The position numbers were made by a program, and so were the translations under genes. A stretch of DNA of 64,000 nt, taken from positions 1,837,501 through 1,901,500 of the forward strand of contig JARHVA010000224.1 in the NCBI GenBank assembly GCA_037957365.1. The letters run 5' to 3'. Shown one piece after another: positions 1-10,974 of this stretch. Origin of the DNA: Torreya grandis (Eukaryota; Streptophyta; Pinopsida; Cupressales; Taxaceae). Below the pieces are notes generated by a model. It was not told where the DNA came from and did not search any database. It saw only the letters and a list, made by a program, of their open reading frames with translations. The first letter of the stretch is position 1. Each line of letters begins with the position of its first letter.

Positions 1-550
1 CTTCAACCCAATATTGTGGACCCAAATTTTTAGAGTGAATCATACAATTAGCCATCTCTTTCAATGTTTGATTCTTCCTCTCTGCTACACCATTTTGTTG
101 AGGAGTGTGTGGTATAGTAAACTAGTGCTATATCCCATGTTCAATACAAAAATCATAGAAAGAATTAATATCATATTCCCCCCCATTGTTAGTGCATATC
201 TTCTTAAGAGGAAGAGATGATTGTTTTTCAATAAAGGCTTTGAAGGCCTTAAAAGACTCAAAAACTTCACTTTTCAACTTGAGAAAATATACCCAAGTTT
301 TACGAGTGAAATCATCAATGAATGTGAGTGCATATTTAGCCCCTAAAAAAGAATGAGTTGGAAAATTCATCAAATCACTATGAACCAACCCTAAGGGTGC
401 ATTTTCACATGTGGCCTTACTAATTGGAAATGGATCCTGGTGATGTTTACCAACTAGATAACCAGGACACACCCCATCAATACATGAGACCTTAAGAAGG
501 CCTTTTACAAGATGTTTTGTACTCATTTTTTGCATATATCCATAACTCAA
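1..550 (-). pseudogene. Copia-1 integrase core, broken
   Basis: Minus-strand reading continues from the GAG-pre-integrase zinc-finger region into an rve integrase core: HSDLMNFP carries the first catalytic Asp and FIDDFTRKTWVYFL is the conserved strand after it. The second motif reads TNNGGEY where the family has TDNGGEY, so the second catalytic Asp is replaced by Asn. Two in-frame TAG codons follow at about 118-126, after EHGI. The same frame then resumes with TPQQNGVAERKNQT, whose Glu is the third catalytic residue, and runs off the window at position 1. The stops and the Asp change mean it cannot encode an active integrase. The short plus-strand ORF at 14-220 is only its antisense shadow. 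Confidence 0.88.
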
Positions 551-978
551 TGTCCTAATCTCTCATGCCATAATTTGTTAAGATTATTACCATGTGATAT
601 AAGTAAAGAACCAGAAGACATAAAAGAATCAAAATTATCAAAATTATAGAGTCTTGCAGTATGGTCTACTGTACCTATAGCAACTATCTCACTAGGATCA
701 TTACATTCTCTTATTACAACATCATGTGAAGTAAACTCCACAGTTTCACTAGTACCAAAATTACATATTTGATATACAGAGAGAAGATTAGAAGAGATTT
801 GGGGTATAAGCAATACATTGTTAAAACATCCATCTTATTTATCAACAGTACTAGATCCCAAAACTTTAATCTATGAGGAGTTACCCATAACAATATGTGA
901 TGTGATGTAATTTGTAAGAGAAGACAATAGATCCTTAGAATGTGTGAGATGGTGAGAAGCACTTGAGTCAAAAATCCA
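551..978 (-). pseudogene. Copia-1 protease and GAG-pre-integrase region, broken
   Basis: In frame with gag after one TAG stop, the minus strand reads WIFDSSASHHLTHS, which is the copia aspartic protease active site (family D-S/T-G-A; here D-S-S-A). It continues through two further in-frame stops to LLIPQISSNLLSVYQI, a conserved copia segment, and ends in LWHERLGH of the GAG-pre-integrase domain. Right after LGH, near 547-552, the reading frame shifts by one base into the integrase frame, so a single-base indel separates the two parts. In the live family these parts form one polyprotein cut by this protease. Confidence 0.85.
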
Positions 979-1968
979 CTAATCATGACATGAAGATATA
1001 GCCCTGGATGAAAGTGCTTTCCCTTTTCCTATAGGAGAAGTAGAAGGAGATGGAGACAGAATGGAAATTTTGTGTTTTTTGACCGCTACCTCTAATGCTT
1101 CCATCTTCTTACAACATCTAGTTTCATCATGATTAGGACCACCACAAAAATTACGTTGACCAAATGTTTTCTTCTTTTTCTTAAAGGACTTTTTAGTCTT
1201 AGTAGATTTAGAATGATGAGGTGTTTGGGTGGTGGACTCTAGAGGGTTATTTGAAGGTGCTTTCTTTTGTTTAGACTTAGGTGAAGGTTTTCCTTTAGAA
1301 GAATTAGCAACTAAAGCATGACTAGGACTAGGTAGAGCATCTAAGGCCATTAATTTTGTTTTCTCCCTAGTCAATCTTTCACAAAAAACTTCAAAGGAAG
1401 GCCATTTGAATTCATCACCTAATGTATCCATCATAGTATAGAAAGCAGAGGAAAAAACACTATATGGCCCTTTCAACTTTGATAAAATCATGAAAATGCA
1501 CTCCTGATCACTTTTATCCTTGTCACAAACTTTCAATTGTGACCTTATAAATCTGAATTTTGTCAAGAATTCATCTATTGAAGGGAAATCTGATGGAGAG
1601 AGAGTACTCAATTCTGCATCTAATTGCAAAATTTTAAACTCATTAACTTTGCCAAATAGGTTTTTAAATTTTTTCCATACCTCTTTTGGTGTAGTAGCAT
1701 TTGCAATGTGAAATTGAAGATTATCTGAGACGTTGAGGCAAATCAATCCAAGAGCCTCATCCTGGTCACAACCATATGCATATTTATCTTTTTCAGTGGT
1801 GAATGTTGCAGGTGTTATTTCAAAAACAATTCTCCATAAGCCCTTTGATTGAAGGAGTTGTTGCATTTTTGGCTTCCAAACATGGTAATTTGTAGAATAT
1901 AAGGGTTCAAACAATCAGGACTCCATTCCTGAGAAAGATGATGATGTTGACATGAACAACCTAGACAT
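979..1968 (-). pseudogene. Copia-1 gag (capsid/nucleocapsid), nearly open
   Basis: A 311-codon open stretch (979-1914) reads as copia gag. NYHVWKPKMQQLLQSKGLW and the following 130 residues match the DUF4219/UBN2 capsid region; after it comes a Lys/Ser/Pro-rich segment and then a zinc knuckle at about residue 257. The knuckle reads NFCGGPNHDETRC: the last three ligands of CX2CX4HX4C are present, but the first Cys position is Arg. Upstream the same frame holds ATG codons near 1968 and 1953, then one TGA directly before the open part, so the original start was probably at about 1968. A stop at 979-981 separates it from the protease. It is the best preserved coding stretch in the window, but its length reflects retrotransposon gag, not a host gene. 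Confidence 0.88.
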
Positions 1969-3033
1969 TCATTTTTCCTCAAAAAACATCCCTCCCGTTA
2001 CAATTTAACGTCTCCCGATGAAAAAAAAATTTAGCCTTAGTTTATACAAAAGTAAAAAAATGGCTTTATGCAAAAAAATGTAGGGGGATTTGACCCCAAG
2101 ACTTCCTCCCTACAAATTTTTAACAAAATACCTCTAGCCACTTTAACAAAGTCAAATTTGTACTTTCAAAGCTAGAGACTTGCATTTAAACCACTAAAAA
2201 TTAAAAGAATTAATATAAAAAAGCCAAAATGACTCACACGTGTGAGATAATAGCTAAATAATCTTTGGCTTTATCATAAATAAACTCTTTTTCTAGCAAG
2301 GCGTGGTGGTCAAGGAAATTTTTGAGAAACTTTTTAAACACTGGACAAGGAAAACACCTCTCAGCAAATGCAGAATGGCTCCACTGGATCTACCCAAAGG
2401 ACTGTACGGCCTGGTCTAAATCCATCCTTCTCAGCTAGAAATGAAATATTGAGAAGTCTGCTAACACATAAAATTATTATATGTGGATTTTATGCAGCAT
2501 AAGGCGTTCAAAAATGTGAAATCCATATGGCTATGCTGTAGACCAAAAAATAGATTTTAAATTCTTGTTGTAACCTTCTAGAACACTATACGACCTAGTC
2601 CAAATTCATCCTAATTTATATGTAATGATATGTATAACAGTCATCTTTCATGAATAGGTCTTATGTTTCAAAAAAGTCAACCGTATGATCTGCCACATCA
2701 GAAAAATGTACAAGTACAACAGTCTACCAAGAGGAACCAGTAAGCAAGATTTTGAAGAAAAGAGTTGTACAGCCTAGTCCAAATGAAAAAGTTCAAATTG
2801 AAATGGATTCCTGACTTGATTTTATATGCCCTTGTGAAAAAAAAACTGATTTTGTAAATCTGTACAGTCATTTAACGAGCATAAAGTACATAATTTTCCA
2901 AAAAAAACTTGTAAACAAGAACCAAAATTTGAGAGAATAAAAAATATATGTAACACATCAGTAAAATAATGTTTTTAATTATGTTAATAGATGAAAAAAA
3001 ATTAGGAAAGAGGATCTTCAACTAGAACTCCAA
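1969..3033 (-). other. Copia-1 untranslated leader
   Basis: About 1.06 kb between the PBS and the gag start, with no coding signal in either direction. It includes three spaced copies of a diverged direct repeat (listed separately). A long non-coding leader is common in plant copia elements and would contain packaging and dimerisation signals; none can be identified by eye. Confidence 0.7.
2402..2790. repeat. Three diverged ~180-bp repeats in the Copia-1 leader
   Basis: The word GTAC(A/G)GCCTGGTC or its variants occurs at 2404 (gtacggcctggtc), 2588 (atacgacctagtc) and 2767 (gtacagcctagtcc), each followed by T/C-AAAT. The spacing is 184 and 179 bp. Sequence between the cores is only weakly similar, so this is an old tandem triplication or a conserved element repeated in the leader. 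Confidence 0.5.
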
Positions 3034-3045
3034 GCTCTGATACCA
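3034..3045 (-). other. Copia-1 primer-binding site (initiator tRNA-Met type)
   Basis: The minus strand reads TGGTATCAGAGC directly after the LTR end, the exact 12-mer complementary to the 3' end of plant initiator tRNA-Met used by most copia elements. It marks the inner edge of the 5' LTR and sets the element's orientation. Confidence 0.92.
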
Positions 3046-3452
3046 TGAAAGAATGAGCAGGAGATACACGGGATCCACAGGATCAATCCAGGAGAAAGAA
3101 TCCACAACAAATAACTTGCAAATAATACCAGAGAATAAAATAATTTTTTCACACCTAAAAAATATGTGATAATCCACAAAATTCTCTATATCCTCTCATT
3201 AATCTCTCATCAATTTATTATATATTGTAAAGTATATATAATACAAATAGTTTGTTTCATGACAACAAACTATTTGTAGTGATTACAAAATAGAGAAAAT
3301 AAACTATTTGTTTTCTCATAGTATGAACAAATATATTGTTGAGAGATTCTCAACAATAAAATAAATTAACCTAGGTAAATAAAATTAACCCTAGGTATTA
3401 AATAACTTACCCTATTAACCCTAGGTAAGCTTAAATATGCATTATTCCAACA
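3046..3452 (-). repeat. Copia-1 5' LTR (407 bp)
   Basis: On the minus strand it begins TGTTGGAATAATGC and ends TTCTTTCA, flanked inside by the PBS. It holds AT-rich runs that could serve as a TATA element (around 3230-3242) and a strong stem-loop (3242-3278). The partner LTR is off the left edge, so the two cannot be compared to date the insertion. Confidence 0.88.
3242..3278. repeat. Perfect 15-bp inverted repeat in the Copia-1 LTR
   Basis: Arms 3242-3256 and 3264-3278 are exact reverse complements (core acaaatagtttgtt) around a 7-nt loop, tcatgac. It lies in the LTR and could fold in RNA or DNA. Confidence 0.8.
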
Positions 3453-4080
3453 CTGGCATATGTAGTGGGCATGATCTCTAGACTCATGTAGGAACCATAG
3501 AGATGCACTATAAAGTAGTTAATCAGATCATTCACTACATTTAGAGTGCTCATAGTTTCAAGATTCACTATGGAGAAAGCATTGACATTGACTTAATTGG
3601 TTATATAGATTCAAATTGGGCTAATGATATTTAGAATCATAAATCTAACTCAGGCTATAGTTTCTCCCTCAATTTAGGTCTAATTAGTTGGTCAAGAAAA
3701 AAGCAAAATGTTATTGCGTTATCTTCTACAATGGTAGAATATAAATAAGTTGTTAATGTTGCCACTAAATCTATTTGGCTTTAGGGGATACTTATTTAGT
3801 TTGTCATCTAGTTTCGGTGACCAACAATCATCTTATACAATAACAATCATCTAGGATCTCATCCATGAGTAGATCATTGATCTTTGTTACATCTAGATAA
3901 TAGAGTAAATTGATAATATATTCACCAAACCCTTCACTGAGAGTAAGTATCTTTATTTTTTAGCTCTTCTTAGCGTTTAGGTAGTTTCATCTTCTTCCTC
4001 TTATGGGGGATCATCTCTATGTAATCGGGTACCTCATCAGGCCTTTGTGTTAAGACCCAATTCTTCTACCCATATAAGCT
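3453..4080 (+). pseudogene. Copia-2 RNase H end (unit A)
   Basis: Reads as the C-terminal part of a copia pol: after the Copia-1 junction it gives VVGM-like sequence, then IDLIGYIDSNWA and SGYSFSLNLGLISWSRKKQ followed by ALSSTMVEYK, the conserved copia RNase H signature. Many stops interrupt it. The upstream reverse transcriptase of this copy is displaced beyond the left edge by Copia-1. Compared with unit C, it has lost roughly 90 bp at about 3845. The 3' flank leads to a polypurine tract and LTR. Confidence 0.82.
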
Positions 4081-4095
4081 AAAATTAAAGTGGGG

Positions 4096-4360
4096 TGTTT
4101 ATGTAGAATATTTTCCCACTTTGTTTTGTCTATAAAGTCTATTTAAGTTTGCTTGGGTTTAATAAAGGTACTTAAGGTGTAAATAATCCTACATGCATGA
4201 AAATGTTGGGACTTGTCTATTTTCCACATATATAAGGAACCTCTCTATGTAATTTTTGGATAATGATTATTAATACAACTTTTTTAGATACAATTTTAAT
4301 CCTCTTTTGAGTTATTTTCTTTCTTAGGTTTCACTACTCAATACATTTTTTCTTCACGCA
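4096..4360 (+). repeat. Copia-2 3' LTR (unit A)
   Basis: Begins TGTTTATGTAG immediately after the polypurine tract aaagtgggg (4088-4095). It holds a TATA-like acatatataagga near 4228. The 3' end is uncertain: gca at 4360 is one CA candidate, aca at 4345 another, because no second LTR or target duplication is in view. Confidence 0.65.
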
Positions 4361-6309
4361 TTTGATCCTATCTAGTAGATTATATTATGATCCACTCCAA
4401 TAAGATCTAAATAAGACACTTAAATAGTTTTGATATTAATACAGATCTAGATCTAAAATAAGTAAGAAGCAAACTAGGAAAAGTTTTGGAATAGTCATCA
4501 AATTCTGGATTAAGTACGTATATAGTCATTAACACTTGCATTAGCCTAGGATGGTTACATCTATATTAGTATTTGAATAAAATGTAGGTGTCTAATATAG
4601 AATTACTACTACAACATGATGCAACCACCTAGATGTTTCTAGTTTCATCATCTCCTTCAATCTAATGCATTTAGATCTAGGTTATGGACTATCTCTCATT
4701 ATCAAATGACCAAAACCCTAGTTCTTCATCTTCATAATGGCTATGGGAAAAATGGGTTAGTGAACACATAGCATTGAGTTACCCTAAATACCCCTCTGTT
4801 AATGAGCACTACCTACATAGACAATATTTCAAATAGGGCTTCAGAATTATGTAGTTCTCCCCTACATGTTGTCTTGTGTGTGAATCATGCAATGTGTGAT
4901 AAGCAAGTACAATAATGACATATCTTATAACTTAGAAAATCAGGCTATTGGGATTCTCCTTCAATACTTTAGACCTATATATATATTATCCTTATGACTT
5001 ATATGAGAATAGAAGAAAATAGGGAAGCTTTGCTCACTTGAAATCTTTATTGAGTGATTTTTGGTAAGCTACCTTGTGAGAGGTAAGAAATTGATATGTG
5101 AGGAATGAATGAGGGTTGATATTATATTTATATAAATCCATTTTGAGTGTATATCTCGTAATATAACTTAGGTAGACCATTTTGATATATTTTATTTGTA
5201 AATTAAATGACTTTAAGGCATTAGAAACTTATGTCAGAATAAGACACCTGCATTGACTAGGTGTCTGCCCAAGAAGCTAGTGTTTAGGGAGTAAGAAAAC
5301 ATGTACAAACTAAAAAAATTTAGAGATATAAAATAATCAAGTTTTAATCAATCCAAACAAGATAGAAGGTCTGAGTTATCAATACAAGAATGGTTAGACT
5401 AAGAGATAGGCCAAGGGGTATAAGAGAGAGAAGATATGAGTCTTGTACATCTAAAACTAAGAGGAACAACTAAATTCTAATATTTACAAGTGTATAAGAC
5501 TAAAATTTTATATAATACATAAATACCCTTTACACACTCATATTTGATGCACAAGTCAAAAGATATAATCCTCAAAAGGTACCATAAACTAAGATTATGA
5601 AAGTAAACAAGAAAAACCTATAAAATATGGGAGAACTAACTATAAATAGATAAAAAATAATTTCATAAATATTTAGATCATATAAATTTCTTTAAAAAAT
5701 CACCTTTCTAGGCCTTTTGGAACAAAATCTATGCCCCCTAGAAGTTTGCTACTCAAAAAATGAATTTCATTGGTGCAATAAAGGGCTAAAAATACAATAT
5801 ATGGTCACATGGGCATGATTTCTAACCAAAAATTAGTGTTGGTATTGCACTAGCAGTGGTGAATCTAGGTGTCATTTAGCCTAAACAATTATCTCTACAT
5901 TAAATACAACTTGTAAACAAGACTACAATCTCACCACAAGTGATTTGATGCTCCATTCTTTAAAAAAATGGGACATTTTAGAAATATTGAAATCATAATA
6001 ATATAATGATGTAGATAGTGAGTCATATTTTTTTAAAATGAAAAAAATTACACCATCTTCTTTGTTGTTCCTTGCTTGTTCTATAAATCTGAAACTTCAA
6101 AAAATCATACTATGAACATTTTTAAAAAAAATTAATTAATAATTATATAAGTAATATTATGAAACAATAGTGGATTTATTCATAAAATTCATAATTTTTC
6201 CAAAAAAAAATATATATAGATTGGCTTAAAAACTATATGTGGGCTTGAAAAATAATGTGTCAGTGTTGGTTGTATTAAAAACATATTAACCCCCAACTCA
6301 AACTAGGAG
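4361..6309. other. Non-coding block shared by all three units (unit A copy)
   Basis: No ORF, RNA gene or recognisable domain on either strand. It recurs at 22690-24718 (B) and, split by N2, at 52899-53612 plus 57876-59095 (C). The right part, adjoining the minus-strand PBS at 6310, would be the leader of a minus-strand copia (Copia-3). At 5073-5079 the text ccttgtgagagg is the uninterrupted form of the N2 insertion site. Confidence 0.6.
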
Positions 6310-6327
6310 CTCAGAGCTTTGGTACCA
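6310..6327 (-). other. Copia-3 primer-binding site (variant)
   Basis: The minus strand reads TGGTACCAAAGCTCTGAG at the LTR edge, a diverged form of the tRNA-Met type TGGTATCAGAGC. Same position and form in units B (24719-24736) and C (59096-59113). Confidence 0.65.
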
Positions 6328-6794
6328 CGAAAGAAACAATGAGTTTTGAATATTATATCTCCATAGTTATGAATCACTCCAAGGTGAAAAAACATATGCA
6401 AAATTTAAAAAAATGTAATGCCTTCAGAGTATACTTTCAAAATTATATTATCTTACAATGTATATAGAGGATAGGGTATATATATCTAAAACAAGAGTTG
6501 TCCCTCATTTTAAAATTAGTTACACTAAAGGTGGCTTCCACCAAAGGTGACTTTCAAAAAGGGTGGTAGCACATGTGAGGTGAATAGGCATTAAATACAC
6601 ACTTCTCCACACATGTGCACACACTAATTAGACTTAGTTTAAAATTTAACTACCTAAGTTAAATAAATTAAAAGTACAAAAATAATATTTAAAGCAACAC
6701 AAACAAGATATCAACATTAATTATTAAAATAAAATAAAAATTAAAGAGAGATAAAATATTAAATGCATATAAATTCAAGTTTATATTTCCAACA
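6328..6794 (-). repeat. Copia-3 LTR (unit A, 467 bp)
   Basis: On the minus strand it starts TGTTGGAAATATAA and ends TTTCTTTCG; in units B and C the end is TTTCTTTCA, so the terminal CA is mutated only here. Unlike a normal solo LTR it has a polypurine tract on its upstream side and a PBS on its downstream side. Confidence 0.78.
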
Positions 6795-6925
6795 CTCCCC
6801 CTTAAACTTGATTTCTTATATTGATGACACCTAAACTTTCTCATAGATTATCAAAAATATCCTTAGCTATGGGTAAGTGCACAACATTGGGGGACAAAAG
6901 AGGGCCTACCTATGGATATGTTTTT
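6795..6925 (-). pseudogene. Copia-3 3' end of internal region with polypurine tract
   Basis: The minus strand ends in TTTAAGGGGGAG directly before the LTR, a good polypurine tract. Upstream it can be read as a short decayed copia pol C-terminus (AKDIFDNL followed by EKF). Only about 40 codons remain before similarity to copia is lost. Confidence 0.55.
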
Positions 6926-7594
6926 CTCAAAAATTGAGAAATATGAACTTTTATAGATAATTTGAGATGGCTACACTTTAAATTTGAGGATGGTGTAAGA
7001 ATATGAATTGTAGAATTTTGAATCTAGCTTCCCAAACGCTAATTTTTTTAAATGATTAAGTATAACTATGAAAAATATCTTAATGCCTCATTTCAAAATT
7101 GAGTAGCATGTATATATCTTGAAAACTAACAAAAAAATGGATAGTCATATGCGCACCCCCTAACTACCTCAAAAATTGTAAGTTTACATTTATATTATTA
7201 ATTTTATATTCCTTATACTTCGAATTTATTTTAGTAAATATAAAAAATTAGTTTATATTACATATTATAGATTTTTTATCATAGTTTCACACATTAATAT
7301 GTGGAAGATAGTTTTTCAAAATATAATATGGCCAATACTTAGGCATTTTTTAGGGTTTTAATATTAAACCCAAAGATTTTGCAGCATAACTTTTGCAATT
7401 GATGACTATATTAGGTAAAAATTTATTCATTTTTAGGTTTTTTTTCCTTATATATTTATTAATGGAATTTTTAGGAGTCCTAATTTTTTCAAAATTGAAG
7501 TCTATAAACCAATCACTTTGAATTCAAGTCAAATTGGTGTGATTGGGGAAGCACAAGTCACATTGATGATCTATGCACATCAAACAACCACTTT
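6926..7594. other. Non-coding stretch before the G-poor block (unit A)
   Basis: AT-rich, no recognisable coding or RNA feature. Repeated with small changes at 25336-26014 and 59711-60394. Confidence 0.5.
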
Positions 7595-7599
7595 GTGTT

Positions 7600-8060
7600 A
7601 ATTTCACTTTCTCATTGTCCATCCCTCATCTCTAATAACTCCCTCAACATCATTAATCACTCCTTCATTAAACCTCAACATACCTCATCATCACTAATCA
7701 CTTCATCATCCCTCATCATCCCTAATAACTTCCTCATTAACCCTCACTATCCCTCCTCATCCCTAATCACTCTAGAATTATCCCTAATCACTCCCTTATT
7801 GACCCTCACCTTACCACATCATATATAATCACTCATTCCTATTACATCGTCATCCATAATCACTCCCACTTCATATTTCGTAATACATAATCACTCCCTC
7901 ATCATCTTCATTGACCCTCGCCATCCCTCATTATCCATAATCCCTCTCTTTCCATCCCTCATTACTCCCTCAATTACCCTCACTTTCCCTCATCATACCT
8001 AATGATTCCCCCATCATCCATCATCATCTCTACTCACTCCCTCCTCCTCCCTACTCATTT
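7600..8060. repeat. G-poor CCCTCATCA/CCCTAATCAC-rich block (unit A)
   Basis: About 450 bp made of imperfect repeats of ccctcatc, ccctaatcac and tccctcatta. The plus strand is almost free of G; I count fewer than ten. Units B and C keep the block at the same place, just before the Tat RNase H remnant, where a gypsy element would have its reverse transcriptase. The 77-aa ORF here is only the repeat translated. Confidence 0.8.
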
Positions 8061-8104
8061 CATCTAATACCTTGATGGTGGGTGTAGTGGCTTCCCATTG
8101 TACC

Positions 8105-10319
8105 TGATTGGATTATGTTACAACTCCAAATTTTTATAACTCAATTGAAAATGCCTTGGGGTCACTTTTAGCTCAACATGATAACAATGGAAAAGAGCAT
8201 GTAGTATACTACTTAAGTTGTACCTTAGTTATATATGAACAGAACTATGTGTCTATTGAAAAAGCTTATCTAACCATGTTCTTTATAGTTCAGAAACTAC
8301 ACCATTACATGTTAAACAATAAGACCATGGTCATTTCAAAAATAAATCCACTTAATTATCTACTATATAAAACATATTTAAAAGGTAGAATGGCCAAATT
8401 GATCATGCTTCTTAGTGAGTTTGACATAGAGTATGTCAATCAGAAGGCAATCAAGGGATAGGTTCTTGCAGATCAACTTGCTAAAGCACTCCTTGCAGAC
8501 ACAAAGCCACTCACATTTCATTTTATTGATGAGTACATAATGAATATTATTGACACACCTTTTTAGGAGTAACACTAGAATCTATATTTTGATGGTTCAT
8601 TTACTACACATGGATCGGGGGTAGGCCTCTTATTTATTACACCATAGGGGGATCTAATCCCTAAATCATTTAGAATTAATTTTCCTTATATAAACAACAT
8701 GGTTGAGTATGAAACACTTGTAAAAAGATTTTGATTGGTAGTACAATGGAACATATCTCATCTCCAAGTCTATGGTGATTCTCAATTAATCATCAATTAG
8801 GTCACATAAGTTTTTTAGACCAAATATAGCAAGTTGGTTTCATATAAAGTTATGGTTGATACCCTAAAGCAAAAAATTACAAATATCCAATTTGAACATA
8901 TACCAAGGGCTAGTAATATAATTGTAGATGCCATGGATACTGTCAACTCTCTAAATCAATAAATAGATAAAGCTAGAGAGTATTAGTTCCTCATCAAGAA
9001 TTTGGTCACACTAGCTCATAAATCTTCAATTATGGCAGTGATTTTTGACATTATTGGTCCTAATTCTATATGGTACTCAAATATTTATAACTACCTTCAT
9101 GACCAAGTTCTACCACCTAACCTATCTCAAAAATAAACCAAAGCCTTTATCCATCACTCCACTCATTATACTCTGCTTGGATCCACCCTTTACCACTGTA
9201 GTTTTGATGGAGCTCTACTTCATTATTTAACTTCAACAAAGTCTACACTAGCATTAAGAGAAGTTCATGGAGTATGTGGAGCTCATTCTAGTGGGGCGGT
9301 CCTATCCAAAAATATCTTGTGTATTTGTTACTATTGGTCCATAATGGACATAGATGCAACTACATATGTAAAGAATTGTGACAAATGTCAATGACATGCT
9401 AATTTGATTCATGAACCAATAGAAAATTTGAAATTAAATTTGACACCATGGTCATTTACTACATGGGTAATTGACCTCATTGGGAAGAATAACCCCACTT
9501 CATCTAATGACCATAAACATATCCTTACCACCACTGAGTACTTCACTAAGTGGGTTGAAGCTACACCCCTCACTTATATGACTAGAAATAAAATTTCCAA
9601 ATTCATCCTCAACTATCTCATTTATCACTATGGTATCCCCTCTGACATTATATCTTATAATGGAGGATCATTCAAAAAAAATGATGTTGACAAGCTATGT
9701 ACTAAATACAAAATCACACATCATTTTTCTATGGTATATTACCCTCAAGGTAATGGCCAAACTGAAACATTCAACAAAACCATTTTCAATGTTCTAAAAA
9801 AGATTGTCAATGATGTCAATCATGATTGACACCTTTAGATATTCCCCACCCTTTGGGCATACTGTACTAATCATCATACTCCCATGAAAGCCACTCCATA
9901 CTTGTTTATGGTAGTGAATCCATCCTTCCCATTGAGGTCAAGTTATTTTCACTATGCATATCTTTCAAGAATGTCCTAGATGATCATGAATATCGATTAC
10001 CTTGCCTACAAGAGCTATACATAATGAAAAACACATAGTTTCACTCAACAATATTTAGGCATATTAGAATCGACTCAAAGGCCACTATAATCGATGTGTC
10101 AAGTATAAAACATTTAAACTTGGTGATCTTTTTATTAAAGAAAACCAAAAGAATACCACAGATGAGAATAAGCATAAAGTTAAATTCAAACCAAATTGGA
10201 TAGGGCCTTTCATCATTATTGTATATTATGGATCAAGATCATATAGGCTTGCCACACTAGATGGAGATGAACTTCCTGAGTCGATGAATATTGTTCACTT
10301 CAAGTGGTTCTATGCTTGA
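8105..10319 (+). pseudogene. Tat-type Ty3/gypsy RNase H, second RNase H and integrase, broken (unit A)
   Basis: First part (8108-8560) is the gypsy RNase H that follows RT: ALGSLLAQHDNNGKEHVVYY and LSEFDIEYVNQKAIKG. Then FDGSFTTHGSG and GDLIPKSF with NNMVEYE (8590-8970) is a second RNase H of the archaeal type, the hallmark of the Tat lineage. From 9244 come the integrase zinc finger (VHGVCGAH...CDKCQ) and core (9440-9830): WVIDLIG keeps the first catalytic Asp, ISYNGGSF has Tyr for the second Asp, NGQTETFN keeps the Glu. It ends at HFKWFYA and a TGA, the usual end of the family. Gag, protease and RT are absent upstream. Multiple stops and frameshifts; dead. Confidence 0.87.
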
Positions 10320-10974
10320 GTGCTAAGATGTATTATCTATAAGGTCCATTTCATGTTGTGCCATTTTACTAATATTTCTTCTTTATAAAAATATCATGCT
10401 TATCATTCATTTTAGCCTATTCCATCCATTTTACCATTCCATTTTATCGATCAAAAATGTTCTAAATCCTATCCACCTAGCTTATTTAACCTTGGTTTTT
10501 TGCCATTCATTGCACATTTTTAGCATTAAGGAATCTGATTAGTTTCATCAATTATTTCAATTACTTTACATAGAGATTGTATTTTGGAGTAGTATGATAA
10601 AAGTTTTGATAGCTACATCCTTTATTTGTTATTCTTTTCTTATCACCAGTCTTGCTACTAATTATAACCACCTTTGGGAAAATTATTACCATTGATCTAT
10701 GCCATTGTGTCCAAGTTATAACTACCTATGGGAAAACTAGGGGAAACATTTGTTTATTGAGCCTCAACATACCAAATTACCACTTCTTATGCCATACTAT
10801 GCCTTTTTACCAATTATGCTTATTTTATTTGAATTGACTGTTACACTAGTCAAATTCCTCTACTATAAGGGTGGAACTACAGTGACTTGAGGTCCTACTC
10901 TGGGACTATGTAGGCAGTGTTTGATACTTGTTGAGTTCAACTTAGTCACCATTTCCACCATACTCTTTCCATTT

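Larger units (their letters stand above)
1..3452 (-). mobile_element. Copia-1: 5' part of a Ty1/copia LTR retrotransposon
   Basis: Read on the minus strand this is LTR (3046-3452), PBS (3034-3045), leader, gag, protease, GAG-pre-integrase and integrase. That is the 5' half of a copia element in the standard order; reverse transcriptase, RNase H and the 3' LTR lie beyond the left edge. The LTR has TG...CA ends on its own strand. It interrupts the Copia-2 RNase H region of unit A: the flank at 3453 aligns with intact sequence at 21716 (unit B) and 51923 (unit C), where no insertion is present. The right target duplication would be CTGGC (3453-3457), but its partner is outside the window. In-frame stops and one frameshift make it a dead copy. 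Confidence 0.9.

Noticed and set aside
14..220. Plus-strand 68-residue ORF
   Set aside because: Antisense shadow of the Copia-1 integrase.
979..1914. Host gene encoding a 311-residue protein
   Set aside because: It is copia gag, followed in frame by protease and integrase and preceded by PBS and LTR.
4720..4760. Plant gene start suggested by aaaccctag followed by cttcataatggctatggg
   Set aside because: The frame stops after six codons and no exon follows in any of the three units.
7595..7828. 77-residue ORF, with a similar one at 60359-60613
   Set aside because: Translation of the G-poor repeat; absent from unit B and without a domain.
7600..8060. Interstitial telomere repeat (CCCTAA words)
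   Set aside because: CCCTAA occurs scattered among ccctcatc variants and never as tandem CCCTAAA.
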